The notes: a model not told the origin generated them from the letters alone. 64,000 nucleotides of DNA from Ganoderma boninense (GCA_002900995.3 CM035315.1:1664708-1728707); one strand, 5' to 3'; counted from the first letter of the stretch, positions 1 to 10,910 are shown. A program made the numbers and translations.

Positions 1-1624
1 GTGGCCCACTCACCTTACAGGAAGCAACGTGCTCGTGGACACCGACCCAAGCGGCATAAGCGACAGACCCACAAGCCCCCCCAAGACTCGAGAAGCTGAC
101 GGAGCCGGGAGCAAGAGGCCGCAGAGCGACGATGACGAGGCCGGGGGAAACGACGGCGGCGGTGGTTGTACCATAAAAAGGAAAGGACGCGAGACCTGAC
201 CCGTAAGAGCTCCACCACTCCTCCCTACCACGCACCTACACCCCTCAGCATGCAGACTCCCACTGGAAACAATCCCCCCCCCCCGCCGACCAGCTCCCCC
301 TCCCTCAAAAAGAACTGCCGAATGCCACTACAGCCGTGGAGGAAGCGCCCACCTGGACGGCTGCCCCGACGCAACACCAGGCCGCTGTCCCAGGCGACGA
401 CACATCCCAACAGCCTCCAGGCGCGGCAGGACTGACCGACCACCTCCACCCGCTGACGATCAAACTGCCAGCCACGCGAAAGCTGACGAAGAAGGCCAAA
501 GTTGATGCGGAGGTAACGGCCCACCCTGCGGTCCGCACGCTGAACCCTCACAATCAATTCCAGGCTAGCCTTATCAACGCGAGACTCGACCCACGCGACT
601 CGCCCCCCCCTGCCGCCCATGCCCTGGACGCAGAGCCCGACGCTTTCCTGCCGAGCGCGGAGAGCACCCCGACGCCGGCACACCGTCGCCGCCTCCCACC
701 ACCCCACCCGCAGTCTTCCGGCAACCCTCCGAACCAGGCACTCAGAGAGGCAGCTGCCAAAATCAGGCAAGCGCGCCACGACTCAGCTCCGCCGAACCTG
801 AGTAACGAGAACCGCGGCCTCAACAGCAACAGCGGCAGCGACGACGACAGGCCCCTCCGAGAGGAGTGTACGTGGCCTGAGGGCGGTTTCTCCGTCCACG
901 GAAACTCAAGCAACGAAACCGTGCATATCTTGGTAAGCAAACGACGAGCCCAACGCCACCCAAACCACCCTGACGATTAGCGCAAAGGAATCCATCGGCG
1001 AAGGCGCTGCTAATGCTGAGCAGCCCTTCAATTACGACGATGTTGTCACTGACGGCCGGGACAGACACGGTACGCCCATCCCAGGCAGAGCGCTGAAAAG
1101 GGCCAGGACGGAGACCCCCCCCGAGCACCTCTCTGAGGAGCTGAGGAACCGAAAAGAGCGAACGAAAGCGACGACCAATGTAAGCGTTAAGTACGCCTGG
1201 AACCACGGAGGCAGCCATCCCAAAAAACTGGCCGGGACGCAGGGCTACCCGACAACGACGGCATACCTCCCCCACCCCCCGCACCCGGTCGTGCCAGTCC
1301 CGAAACCCCGCAGAGAGCAGAACCTCGCTGCCCTGATGCGCCGCCGCGCCCGAACGACCTCCCCCCGCTCTACGATGCCAAGCCACGACTGACAGCTGAA
1401 ACAAGGGAGAAACGAGGCCAACTACTTCGCGCTCGCAATGGCTGTCGCCTACGAGGAAGGCGAGCTCTCCCCCCCCCAATGGACGTCGACCACACAGCTG
1501 CCCCGGAACCTTCGCGCGCGCGCTCCCCTTTCCCTGCCGACGAGGACTACCTAAACCCTCCCGCCCAAGTCCCCCCCCAGCCAGCCCCCCGGCTACCCCG
1601 CCCTACCCAGCCACGAAGCCCATA
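1..1624 (+). pseudogene. Broken N-terminal part of LINE ORF1
   Basis: This stretch holds several consecutive coding-like pieces in different plus frames: one open from the left edge to about 190, one from about 310 to 980 and one from about 981 to 1390. All are rich in Pro, Ala, Ser, Asp and Lys, like the disordered N-terminal half of fungal LINE gag proteins. Several poly-C runs lie in it, for example the long C run near 275 and those near 1120, 1470 and 1570. They are plausible sites of frame slips. I read it as the N-terminal region of ORF1 broken by indels, or as several short leader frames. No domain is recognised. Confidence 0.45.
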
Positions 1625-1654
1625 GTGACAGAGGGCGCCGCCGCGCTGGGTGGC

Positions 1655-3274
1655 ATGCCGCAGCCCACCAACCAAACGCACGCCTGGAGAGGCCCACAAA
1701 CTACTGCACCAAGCTCGAGCGCGACGCACCATGCCCATGACACCCATACGGCCTACGCATCCCCAGCGAACTACGAGATTCATACGCCGCGCCGCAACCC
1801 CACTCCGAACACAGCCAAAATGCACCCGGAGCGCAGGGTGCAAACGCCCTTCCCACTTGCACAGCAACACCACTCCATGCCACGCGCGCAGATGTCTGCA
1901 CGCGCCGAAAACGCCATGCCGCCTCCCGCACGAATATTGGACAGCTTCCGCTTCACCTTCAACGATGATGTGGACCTCCGCCCCACTCATCCACCGGAGC
2001 ACCAGCACCAGGCACACTGCCCCCCCCTCGGGCTCGAAACACGCCACACGCATACTAGTGCTGCACGAGAGACCGCGACCGAGAGCGACGCAACTACCCA
2101 GCCTCCCCTGGACCACAGCCCAATGGAGGGCGTCGACCCGTCCTGGATGGACGACGAGATCGGTCTCGCCCCCTCAGCCACGGAACTACCAAAGCGCACC
2201 CCGACCCCACCGGAAGGATGGCCGGTGACGCACGCCAGCGACCCGGAGGCAGGTGTCGAAGGATCGGACCGCGAGCGACTTGAAGAGTGGTGGGCGAACG
2301 CGGCAAACACATGTGTCCTCCTCAACGTCTACGGCGCCGGTGTGCCGATACGCGAAATGGTCTGGCAAGACGGAGAGAAGATCAAGCAAGCCATCCGGGA
2401 TGCGCTCAACGACCCGAAGCTAGACCTCACCGTCGTCGCCCTGGAAACGGCAGCAGACAGCCAAAGCCAACAGCGCTACCCTCGTGGACAACGCCCCCCT
2501 GCACCGTACTCCTGGTTCGTCAAGCTCCCCCCCACCCAGCAGCAACAGCTCCTCAGCCTCGGTGTCATCTCATACCGTGAAATTACCATCATCGTGCGCC
2601 CGAGAGCCATCCACTTCCCCCGCCTCCTCCTCTCTGTCGGCTTCCCCCGCATCTCGCTCAACGACGCGACAGCTGTCGTCAAGAAAACTTTCGACAGAAT
2701 TGAAATCCGGAATATAATCGCCCGATTTATACTAGACAACCCGCGCCGCAACCACGAGGCGCTTGATGTAGCTGTCCAACGCATTGTCGACTCCGTTGCG
2801 GTCGAAACATACCAAATCTCAGAAGGAGTGACAGTCGCAAACGTCCTCTGTGACTCGCCGGCGGCGACCACGCCCCGATGGCGGGAGTTCCGAGCAGCCT
2901 TCGACAACATCCCCTTCAAGTCTGCGCTCACAACAACGGGTCATGTACGACCGGTCCGCCTCTGCCGAGGCTGCCACATGGCCTGCCACCCGACGCACCT
3001 GTGCCCGTACCCGGACATCCTCGGATGGAACGGCCAGGACCTCCGCCAGAGCCAGAACTCAGCAACTACCAACGCGTATGGCAATCCCCCCCCTCCTCAG
3101 ACGGGACGCCCCGACACCACGAGAAGGCCGCGCGGAGGCGCTGGCACCATACAGGAACGCTACGAGGCGCCTGGAGACGGAGGGCGGGCGAGAACGCCAT
3201 GGAGGATGAGGACTGAAGATCGCTGGCAGTCACAGCCAGCGGGACCTAGTAGGGGCCGTGGGTCACGCTACTGA
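1655..3274 (+). CDS. LINE ORF1, gag-like nucleic-acid-binding protein
   Basis: The 539-residue frame begins at the first in-frame ATG (1655); the frame itself is open from 1625, so the true protein may start further upstream. Residues about 1-210 are Pro/Thr/His-rich and look disordered. A globular, charged region follows at about 210-440. A cysteine/histidine cluster comes near residue 450 (CRGCHMACHPTHLC), a knuckle-like pattern expected of a protein that coats LINE RNA. The C-terminal tail is rich in Arg and Gly. It lies about 600 bases upstream of ORF2. In LINEs the ORF1 product binds element RNA to form the particle that carries out target-primed reverse transcription. The role is inferred from position and composition, not from a clear conserved domain. 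Confidence 0.75.
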   Translation: MPQPTNQTHAWRGPQTTAPSSSATHHAHDTHTAYASPANYEIHTPRRNPTPNTAKMHPERRVQTPFPLAQQHHSMPRAQMSARAENAMPPPARILDSFRFTFNDDVDLRPTHPPEHQHQAHCPPLGLETRHTHTSAARETATESDATTQPPLDHSPMEGVDPSWMDDEIGLAPSATELPKRTPTPPEGWPVTHASDPEAGVEGSDRERLEEWWANAANTCVLLNVYGAGVPIREMVWQDGEKIKQAIRDALNDPKLDLTVVALETAADSQSQQRYPRGQRPPAPYSWFVKLPPTQQQQLLSLGVISYREITIIVRPRAIHFPRLLLSVGFPRISLNDATAVVKKTFDRIEIRNIIARFILDNPRRNHEALDVAVQRIVDSVAVETYQISEGVTVANVLCDSPAATTPRWREFRAAFDNIPFKSALTTTGHVRPVRLCRGCHMACHPTHLCPYPDILGWNGQDLRQSQNSATTNAYGNPPPPQTGRPDTTRRPRGGAGTIQERYEAPGDGGRARTPWRMRTEDRWQSQPAGPSRGRGSRY

Positions 3275-3880
3275 CCTCCCCCCCCCCCCTCCCGAGATAT
3301 ACCTGTAGTACCCCAGATAACTGCTGTGCGCCCACATAGACCTGCCTAGATACTGTATGATCCCGTCATAATGAATCTGTACCTCCCCTCACGCACCCAA
3401 ACAGGAGTTTGTACCACTCCTAGGATAGGATGTTACGCATCGAGTGCAACACAACGCCCGGCAGCGGGCGGCGTTTTCTGCTCAGCACATGCGAAAACTG
3501 GGCGACGGTCTGACAGAATAAGCTAACGACACCCACGTAAGTAACACACTTGAACTTGGCACACGCGGACGGACGGACTTGACGAATCCAGTCTGAGGCC
3601 ACTATGCAACGGCCTGCGCGCCGGCGCCGCAGACCTGCGCAGCAAACGGTGGAAGTTACCTGACCAGCCCAAATACACTGACCGTCCTATGTAAGACGGG
3701 ACAGGAAAGCTGGCCAGTCGAAAAAACACACGTGCGGGAACGTACACCACCGGCGACCTATTTAGGTCTCGACGTGCCGGGCCGAGAGGCTGAAGTCCCC
3801 GAGGCGCCGACGCCGGTCGGAGCACGCCTCGGACGACATAGTCGCCCTGGTCGCTGGGACAAGCGACCTACCTGGCGGGG
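3275..3880 (+). other. ORF1-ORF2 spacer of the LINE
   Basis: About 600 bases separate the two LINE frames. The spacer begins with a long C run just after the ORF1 stop. I see no long plus-strand frame and no clear reinitiation site or hairpin that would explain how ORF2 is translated. Confidence 0.5.
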
Positions 3881-6800
3881 ATGGTTGTGCCACGCCAGGG
3901 AAGCCACCCAACCGCCACACACTGCATAAATGAAAATACATGCCAAACGGGACAAAATGTCGGAACTGGTACTAGGCGCACTGTCGCCCCCGGAGGACGA
4001 CGCCCCTGGCCTACCGAGGCGACGCCTGATGAACGGGGCAGCAGTTTGGAAGGCATCCCAAACGCACGGCGGGTAGAGCAGGGAGAGACGGCTGAGAGCC
4101 AGCCGCCGTCCACGGAAAGGCAAGGCGAACGGCCGCACCCTCCCCTGCCCACCGCACCGACAAGCGCGGCCGAGAACTCTCGCTCCCGGAAGCGGAAAAA
4201 ACGAAAGAACCGGACAAGAGCGAAGATCACGGTTGCGTCTCTAAACATGAGGGGCTACGGTCACGCGTGTACAGATGGCACGAGCGACAAGTGGGACCTA
4301 ATAAACCAGGTAATCCGCGATAACCACATCGCGATCCTGGCCCTGCAGGAAACACACCTGTCCGAGGAAAGGCTCCAGAACCTGCAAAACGTTTTTGGAG
4401 CAACCTTAAAAGTGCTAAATTCTGGGGACCCCATAAACGAAACGGGCGCGCGAGGAGTGGCCTTCGCTATCAACACGAGGATGGTAGCTACGGACCAAAT
4501 AGAGATGGAGGAAATCGTACCAGGACGTGTGACAATGCTGACGGTCAAATGGGGCGGAGACCAAGGTCTGCTCCGAGTTGCGAACATATACGCTCCCAAT
4601 AACATGCAAGACAACGCCGAGCTCTGGCGCACCCTCGGCGGACTTTGGAGGAATGGAACAAAGCCTGATATCATGATGGGCGACTTCAACCTAGTCGAAG
4701 ACGCTATCGACCGCATCCCCACGAGAAGCGACGACCGGGCGGCCACAAGGGAACTTCGAGAGCTACGCCTCTCCCTTAAGCTAACGGACGGCTGGAGGGA
4801 GGAAAACGGCATGACACGGGACTTCACACGTTCCCAGACAGGAACGGTCAGCCAATCCAGACTGGACCGCATCTACATAGCTGACAGGCTCCTCGATAAG
4901 TCCCTAGACTGGACAATTAAAGGAACTGGAATATCCACGGACCACAAGATCGTCTCCTGCTCAATCGCGAACTACAGAGCCCCCTATGTAGGGAAAGGCA
5001 GGTGGTCCATGCCAACTGGACTCTTGCTGGACGAGGAATTCATGGCGTGGGTAGGAGAGCAAGGCAGGCTGCTCCAAAACAAGCTGAACGGCCTGATGCG
5101 AACTGAGCTCCAAAACCCCCAGACCGAGTTTAAGCAGTTCAAAGACGTGATCATGGAGGCGGCCCGCGAAAGGGCAAAACAGAACATACCCAAGATGGAA
5201 CGCAGACTCACAAAACTTCGAGCAGACCTGGAGACCACCCTCGCTGAGTACCCACCGGAAGGAGACGACGAGCGAGCGGCCGAAAACGCGGCTATCCTCC
5301 AGGAGAGAATCGCAATGCTGGAGGCTACACAATTCACGTACAAGAGGCGTAGTGTTGCAGCAAGGAACTGGCTGGAGGGTGAGACGATCAGTAAATACTG
5401 GACACGGATAAATGCAGCGCCAAAACAGTATGAGTTGCTCTACGAAATGCGAATCCCGGGAACGAACCCCCCCAAGTACGAAAACAAAACAGACCGAATG
5501 GCAAACCTCGCAAGGGGGCATTTCGACGGAATCCAAAAAGATGGGTGCCCAGACCCCTCCGCCGACAGAAGTGCACGCCTCCACGACATCCAAGTTGCCA
5601 TGGCACCACTCGACGTTGCATTGGACGAGGATGCAAGCCGGGCGATGGGAGAGCTGCTCGAACCGGACGAAGTCGAACGCGCCCTCCAAGAGTCCGCAAA
5701 CGGGAAAGCGCCAGGCCTGGATGGCATACCCACGGAACTGTGGAAAAACCTCTTTGAGAGGCAGAAGAGGGACGTGAAAGCCCGCAAACCGACCTTCTAC
5801 GCCACGTACGCACTATGCGCCGTCTTCAACGATATAATGAGCCACGGCGTTGCCGATGGCACAAATTTTGCTGAAGGCTGGATATGCCCTATATATAAGA
5901 AAAAGGACAGGCGTGAAATCAGCAACTACCGCCCCATCACACTCCTCAACACGGACTACAAAGTCTTCACCAGAGCTCTAACAACCCGGATCTCCAAACA
6001 CGCCCGGGACCTAATCCACCCGGACCAAGCAGGCTTCGTGCCAGGACGACAAATCTTCGACCACATACGCCTGTCCCAAACGATGATCAAGTACGCGGAA
6101 GCCGAAGAGGAAAATGGCGTGATCATCGCGCTAGATCAGGAAAAAGCGTATGACCGCATTGACCACGAATACCTATGGAGTGTCCTCCGGAAGTTGAACT
6201 TCCCGCCCACCTTCATCGACACTGTCAAAACACTGTACGCCTCTGCAGAGAGCGTAGTCATGGTTAACGGCGTAGCCAGCAAGCCATTTAAAATAACGCG
6301 AGGCGTGCGCCAGGGCGACCCCCTGTCGTGCCTGCTCTTCGACCTCGCCATTGAGCCCCTAGCCTGCGCCCTTCGTAAGTCGACGCTGCGGGGCATTGAA
6401 ATCCCGGGCCTTGCAGAACGGATCATCACCACCCTCTTTGCAGACGACACAACAGTCTACCTGAGCGTCGAAGACGACTATGACGAGCTTCTCCAAATTC
6501 TCCGGACCTGGTGCCGAGGATCGACGGCCAAATTCAACGAAGAGAAGACGGAAATCATTCCCATTGGCACTAGAGACCACCGCCAAAAGTTTCTGCGCAC
6601 CAGACAGCTCAGTGATGACCGCGCCCCCATCCCGGATAATGTACGTGTCGCAAAAGATGGCGAAGCTGTCCGAACGCTAGGAGCATGGATTGGGAACGAC
6701 ATCGACCCAAGTGCGCCCTGGATGCCCATCATCCAGACCATCAAGCGCAACCTTGACCGGTGGGGCAAACGAAACCCCACTATGTACGGGCGTAAACTGA

Positions 6801-8962
6801 TAGTGGGAATGGAAGTCGGAGGAAGGACGCAATTCCTCACAAAAGCGCAGGGAATGCCGAAAGATGTCGAAGACGAGATAGAGAAGATCGCAATTGATTT
6901 CGTGTGGAAAGGCGACAGCCACCCACTTGTAAACAGAAGCGTGCTGTACGGTGCCGTAGGCGAAGGTGGCCTAAACCTGTTGGATATCAAAAGCAGAAAC
7001 GAGGCGATCGACCTCATGTGGGCCAAGGAGTACCTGGACCTGTCCCCCAAAAGACCACGCTGGGCAGTCGTTGCTGACACCCTGATGGCTAGAGCGACTG
7101 CAGCCACTGCAAAAGCGGTTGACGACTCGGCGAAAGTAAACACGTACCTCCAAACCTGGGATGTGAGTACAAGGGCTAGAGCCGGGCTTCCAGAGGACCT
7201 CAAACGGATGGTAGCAGTGGCAAAGAAGTACCGCGTCGAACTCTGTGCCGAAAACCCCTCAGAACGCCTAAAAGAAGCGCTCCCGATATGGTACCACCAG
7301 GGGGAAGGTGACGGCCGACAAGTAGCAAACTCCACCGCCTCGACATGCCTCAGAGTACAGCACGGTGTCACGTCGGTTGGCGACACCCTGAAGATCGCAA
7401 AGCGCACCCGCAATGCAGCGCACACCAACACACCGACATGTAAATGCCTGCATTGCGACGAAGACCGTAGGCTGAGAGGGTGCACTAACCCGGCAAGATG
7501 CACCCTCGCGGCCCGCAAAGCCATTGCCAAGCTCCTTCCCAAGTGGCGCCCAGAAGAGCACAGGTACACTGATGGCCTAACACTCACATGGCCACAAAAA
7601 CTCCAAAATGAGGCGGCCCTCAAATCCGGCGGGAAAATTCTGTTTAACCCGACGATCACCGAAGACACCCCTTTAGCCAATGCTGTCAGGGCTTTCCTCC
7701 CCATGCCGCGAAACAGCGGAGGAGAGCATGCCGCGCGGCGCCCCAGACACGCTTTCCAGGTCCCACGAGAAGAGGTGACAGTGCACATCGATGGCTCCTG
7801 CGTGCAAAATGAAACAACAGAGGCCAGAGCCGGAAGCGGCCTCTGGTATGGAAACGGCGATGGCCGCAACCTCGCCACGAGGGTCCCGGGGACCCTTCAG
7901 ACACGTCAGGCGGGGGAGGTATACGCCGTGATAGTTGCAGCAGCGAAAGCCCCCCCATTTGCACCGCTCCATATCCATAGCACCTCGAAAATGGCGGTCC
8001 GGGGCCTCACGAAAGACCTCCACACATGGGAAGACCGAGGCTGGCTCGGAGTCACAAACAAAGAACTCCTACGAACTGCCGCTGCCTGGCTCCGGGGCCG
8101 CTCAGCGGTCACGACCTTCACGTGGACTAAAGGCCACAACATGGACGAGGAGAGCAGAGAAGCCGCAGCATTGGCGAAGCAGGGCGCAGAGCTGGAGGGC
8201 GCAGAACCAGCCCTGCCCCAACCGCCCGAAGGCTTTCTGGTGCAGGGCCTGAAGCTGGTGGCACTGACCCAAAAACTGGCCTATCAAGCTATCCTGACCG
8301 AGCATGCGACAAAGAGGCTACGACCGAAAACTCACCATACGGTTGCACACGTCCTGGCATCCCTGGAGGCGTCGACTGGCCAACGTATCACCCCGGCTGC
8401 ACTATGGAAGTCCATCCGCGGAAGGGACACGGCACGCAAGATGAGAGATTTCCTGTGGAAAGCGCTCCACGATGCTCTCCGAGTAGGGGGTTTCTGGGTA
8501 AACATCCCGACCATGGGGGAAAGGGCGATCTGCAGGACCTGCGACTGTGTCGAGTCAGTAGAACACATCCTGACTGAATGCACGGCTGGACCAGTCAAAG
8601 AAATCTGGGCCCTATCCTCCGCACTCCTGAAGAAAAAAGGCGTGACGCTGACAAAGCCGACCCTAGGCCTGACTCTGGCAGCCCCGGCGGTTTCCCTGAG
8701 CAGCCGCACCGGGCGCTGCGATGCGGGGACAGACAGGCTCGCGAGGATAGTCCTGACCGAATCCACTCACCTCATCTGGAGGCTCCGGTGCGAGAGGGTT
8801 ATCGGCCGACAGGATAGACCCACGCCAGAACACACGAAAGCGGAAATCCATAGGAAATGGCACCATGCTATCAACCAGCGCCTACTGCTAGACCAGACAA
8901 CGACGCGGCGGGCCTACGGCAAGAAAGCTCAGGACAGGACAACGGCATCTGGACACCCGTAA
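3881..8962 (+). CDS. LINE ORF2: endonuclease / reverse transcriptase / RNase H-like polyprotein
   Basis: The 1693-residue protein performs target-primed reverse transcription: it nicks DNA and copies the element RNA. After a basic leader, an APE-type endonuclease starts near residue 115 with SLNMRGYG, LQETHL, GDFNLVED and STDHKIV, the expected metal- and phosphate-binding residues. The reverse transcriptase (about 600-900) shows motif A LDQEKAYDR, motif B RGVRQGDPLS and catalytic FADDTTVYL. A cysteine-rich segment (CKCLHCDEDRRLRGC) precedes an RNase H-like domain at about 1300-1440, which starts with HIDGSC and keeps the Glu in AGEVYAV. The third and fourth catalytic aspartates appear replaced (IHSTSKMAV; REAAALAKQGA). 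A CCHC motif follows near 1545 (CRTCDCVESVEHILTEC), typical of LINE C-termini. The frame is intact from ATG to stop. The endonuclease and RT look active; the RNase H probably is not. Confidence 0.93.
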   Translation: MVVPRQGSHPTATHCINENTCQTGQNVGTGTRRTVAPGGRRPWPTEATPDERGSSLEGIPNARRVEQGETAESQPPSTERQGERPHPPLPTAPTSAAENSRSRKRKKRKNRTRAKITVASLNMRGYGHACTDGTSDKWDLINQVIRDNHIAILALQETHLSEERLQNLQNVFGATLKVLNSGDPINETGARGVAFAINTRMVATDQIEMEEIVPGRVTMLTVKWGGDQGLLRVANIYAPNNMQDNAELWRTLGGLWRNGTKPDIMMGDFNLVEDAIDRIPTRSDDRAATRELRELRLSLKLTDGWREENGMTRDFTRSQTGTVSQSRLDRIYIADRLLDKSLDWTIKGTGISTDHKIVSCSIANYRAPYVGKGRWSMPTGLLLDEEFMAWVGEQGRLLQNKLNGLMRTELQNPQTEFKQFKDVIMEAARERAKQNIPKMERRLTKLRADLETTLAEYPPEGDDERAAENAAILQERIAMLEATQFTYKRRSVAARNWLEGETISKYWTRINAAPKQYELLYEMRIPGTNPPKYENKTDRMANLARGHFDGIQKDGCPDPSADRSARLHDIQVAMAPLDVALDEDASRAMGELLEPDEVERALQESANGKAPGLDGIPTELWKNLFERQKRDVKARKPTFYATYALCAVFNDIMSHGVADGTNFAEGWICPIYKKKDRREISNYRPITLLNTDYKVFTRALTTRISKHARDLIHPDQAGFVPGRQIFDHIRLSQTMIKYAEAEEENGVIIALDQEKAYDRIDHEYLWSVLRKLNFPPTFIDTVKTLYASAESVVMVNGVASKPFKITRGVRQGDPLSCLLFDLAIEPLACALRKSTLRGIEIPGLAERIITTLFADDTTVYLSVEDDYDELLQILRTWCRGSTAKFNEEKTEIIPIGTRDHRQKFLRTRQLSDDRAPIPDNVRVAKDGEAVRTLGAWIGNDIDPSAPWMPIIQTIKRNLDRWGKRNPTMYGRKLIVGMEVGGRTQFLTKAQGMPKDVEDEIEKIAIDFVWKGDSHPLVNRSVLYGAVGEGGLNLLDIKSRNEAIDLMWAKEYLDLSPKRPRWAVVADTLMARATAATAKAVDDSAKVNTYLQTWDVSTRARAGLPEDLKRMVAVAKKYRVELCAENPSERLKEALPIWYHQGEGDGRQVANSTASTCLRVQHGVTSVGDTLKIAKRTRNAAHTNTPTCKCLHCDEDRRLRGCTNPARCTLAARKAIAKLLPKWRPEEHRYTDGLTLTWPQKLQNEAALKSGGKILFNPTITEDTPLANAVRAFLPMPRNSGGEHAARRPRHAFQVPREEVTVHIDGSCVQNETTEARAGSGLWYGNGDGRNLATRVPGTLQTRQAGEVYAVIVAAAKAPPFAPLHIHSTSKMAVRGLTKDLHTWEDRGWLGVTNKELLRTAAAWLRGRSAVTTFTWTKGHNMDEESREAAALAKQGAELEGAEPALPQPPEGFLVQGLKLVALTQKLAYQAILTEHATKRLRPKTHHTVAHVLASLEASTGQRITPAALWKSIRGRDTARKMRDFLWKALHDALRVGGFWVNIPTMGERAICRTCDCVESVEHILTECTAGPVKEIWALSSALLKKKGVTLTKPTLGLTLAAPAVSLSSRTGRCDAGTDRLARIVLTESTHLIWRLRCERVIGRQDRPTPEHTKAEIHRKWHHAINQRLLLDQTTTRRAYGKKAQDRTTASGHP

Positions 8963-9110
8963 AACGCTGTCGTGCTGACGGTGCTGACGGGCACAGCCTC
9001 CAGCGCGGCAGCACCCACAGGACCTGCAGCACTCAGCACGCCGGGCGCTTGTATCTCCTTCCCTCTCGCCATATTGATGCTTTGCCTTATCCCTCTACGC
9101 TAGCCTCCTA

Positions 9111-9849
9111 GCTTGACGACTTCAATATCAAGACTCTTAATGACGTTATGCAATACCCCGGATGCCGTTCCAGCCTAGAAAGTGCCCAACTGTGGCACTT
9201 GGAGTCAGAGTGTCTGAAGCAGAGCAACAGTGGCTCGAAGAGAGAGGTGCAACGTGGGTGGAAGGGACAGCGGTGTGGAGTGGAGTGCAGGGAAGGTGCG
9301 AGGGCTATAAGGTGTGTTTAGATTCACTGAGGTTAGTCCTGGGGCTCCCCTCTCTTCTATTTTTCCTCCCTCGGCGCGATCACGTCGACAAGGGATTGCT
9401 GCATGCCCTGCCTACTACCGGCTGCCACTGTCTCCAGTCCTCCATTCCTACATCTCAAAGCACCCTCCCCCCCATTCGTATGCGCGTCACTTGCTCTGGC
9501 TGGGGATGAATTTGGGGGCTAGACTGCGCCATTTTCAGCGGTGTCTTCGTCGGGTGAGCAGCCTCCTCCTTTCTCATCCCGGCCCCAAACCTATATCATT
9601 TGTTTTTTAACTTATTCATATGTCAAATTGACCTAATCAGTCAATCTGTAGTGTAGACCGTGTATGTAGACTAGGACGGTACTGTAAACAACAAAGTACA
9701 TTCACCGGATACTCTGACACACCGGGTGCACGGCTGCTGCCAGTGCTGACAGGTACGTGATGGCAGGACGCTGACATGCTGGCGGCTGACGTGCTGAGCG
9801 CTGTCGTGCTGATGATGCTGAGAGCGCTGGGTCAGCGCCGTCAGCGTTT
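9111..9849. other. Non-coding stretch with a degenerate GCTGAC-type repeat
   Basis: No gene is recognisable. Between about 9720 and 9845 the sequence is a loose array of GCTGAC/GTGCTGA words. A similar cluster occurs just after the LINE ORF2 stop (about 8960-8995), so this part may be 3' untranslated sequence of a related LINE. Confidence 0.5.
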
Positions 9850-10174
9850 TACAGGGGTCCAGATGGGTACTGAATACCTGGAAAGGAGTCCTACTCGATG
9901 AAGACAGCCTCCCTGAGGATTGGATTGGTAAATCGGGGGTTTTAGTGGGTAAGCTCGCCCTAGTATACCGGCCGGGCATTGGCTGATCGCAGCCGGTGCT
10001 GGGCGGCGAATGCAGTCCCACACTACACCTGAGCGGGTGTGTGCATAAAGCATTTCCTCCGGCGGTCCCCTTGGTGAAAACCCAACGACCTTGCAAAAAC
10101 CTGGGTGAATGGCGAGCAGCTCTGTCCCCAGGCTAGCACCGCAAAAAAAATAAAAAAAAAAAAAAAAAAAAAAA
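9850..10174 (+). mobile_element. 5'-truncated LINE tail with poly(A)
   Basis: From about 9868 the plus strand reads as the C-terminal end of a Tad-type LINE ORF2, with WKGVLLDEDSLPEDW followed by GVLVG and a stop near 9985. About 155 bases of 3' untranslated sequence and an A-rich tail follow. This is the usual result of incomplete reverse transcription. The ending differs from the complete LINE at 1-9110, so it belongs to another family. The 5' boundary is approximate. Confidence 0.65.
10143..10174 (+). repeat. Poly(A) tract of a LINE insertion
   Basis: Eight A, one T and 23 A in a row close the truncated LINE copy. It abuts sequence related to the interior of a Gypsy element (10175-10291), so the LINE copy probably inserted there. 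Confidence 0.8.
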
Positions 10175-10353
10175 GGTATGTATCCACGTAGCAGCGTAGC
10201 AGGGTGATGGCCGAAGTTGTAACGGACTTTTAAAACGTAATGGAGTGTGTTGTAATCTTGTAACCTCGTAGTCGTGTATCAGGGCGCCAATTGTAACATA
10301 ACAGAAGCTCATCAATTGCCGTACCACTGGTGTGCACAGTGTAACGGGCGGCC

Positions 10354-10537
10354 TGTTGTAAAAACCGTCGGAGGTCAAGCTGGGCAGCGAAAGCGAGTGA
10401 ATTCCGGTTGTCCTGTACCGTCGTCGTGGTACAGAGGCAAACGGATGATCTACAAAATAGTACAATCCCGCTCCGTATCGTACGTCGGAAAGTCCCGGCG
10501 AGCAAGCGCTCGCTTGCTCAAAATCCACGTTCCAACA
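10354..10537. repeat. Left LTR of the miniature element
   Basis: This 184 bp copy is identical to 11267-11450. It contains a perfect palindrome, GAGCAAGCG and its complement separated by two bases, near its right end. Confidence 0.85.
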
Positions 10538-10910
10538 CACCCCCACAAGCGTGCGCCTTGCGAGCAACACAGAATCAGAAAGAAAAACAGTCTGCGCACC
10601 CCCATCAACCAAAAGAAAGCTTCAACTCCTCAACAACATCAACTCAGGAATCTTCATCAGCTCGGCAGGCACTCCAGTGCTCGCCCATGGTCAGCGACCG
10701 ATAATCTGCGCAAATGCTCGCGTGCGGCTCCGTGCGCTTTGACTCGGGGATCAGCGGGGAAAGGTGGTGGTGCTGGGTTCGCCTGGGCTTGCAGCGTCGT
10801 CGTCGGGACACTGGAAGGGAGGGGGAGGGGTCTTGCTCGACTCGTTCGTCGGGAATCGGCGGAGATCGGGGTAATCGCGTCGCATCGTCGTCGGATCGCG
10901 GGGGAGGGGG

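Larger units (their letters stand above)
1..9110 (+). mobile_element. Tad-like non-LTR retrotransposon (LINE), left end outside window
   Basis: The element carries two consecutive open frames on the plus strand. The first is a gag-like protein with a C-terminal Cys/His knuckle. The second is a 1693-residue polyprotein with an N-terminal APE-type endonuclease, a reverse transcriptase, an RNase H-like domain and a C-terminal CCHC motif. This domain order is that of fungal Tad-type LINEs. The 3' untranslated part follows the ORF2 stop at 8962 and seems to end near 9110; no poly(A) tail is visible there, so the 3' limit is approximate. The 5' limit lies at or before base 1, because coding-like sequence is already open at the left edge. 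ORF2 is one uninterrupted frame of 5 kb, which argues for a recent insertion. Confidence 0.9.

Noticed and set aside
6478..7878. 466-codon minus-strand frame inside LINE ORF2
   Set aside because: It is the complement of conserved RT/RNase H codons and contains no recognisable domain.
8940..9862. Inverted repeat between the LINE 3' end and 9840-9862 (CTGGAC..C.GTAAAACGCTG)
   Set aside because: The match is about 20 bases with mismatches, and direct GCTGAC-word similarity in the same area makes it ambiguous.
10538..10560. Primer-binding site for the miniature LTR element
   Set aside because: Neither LTR-interior junction starts with TGG or matches a tRNA 3' end that I can recognise.
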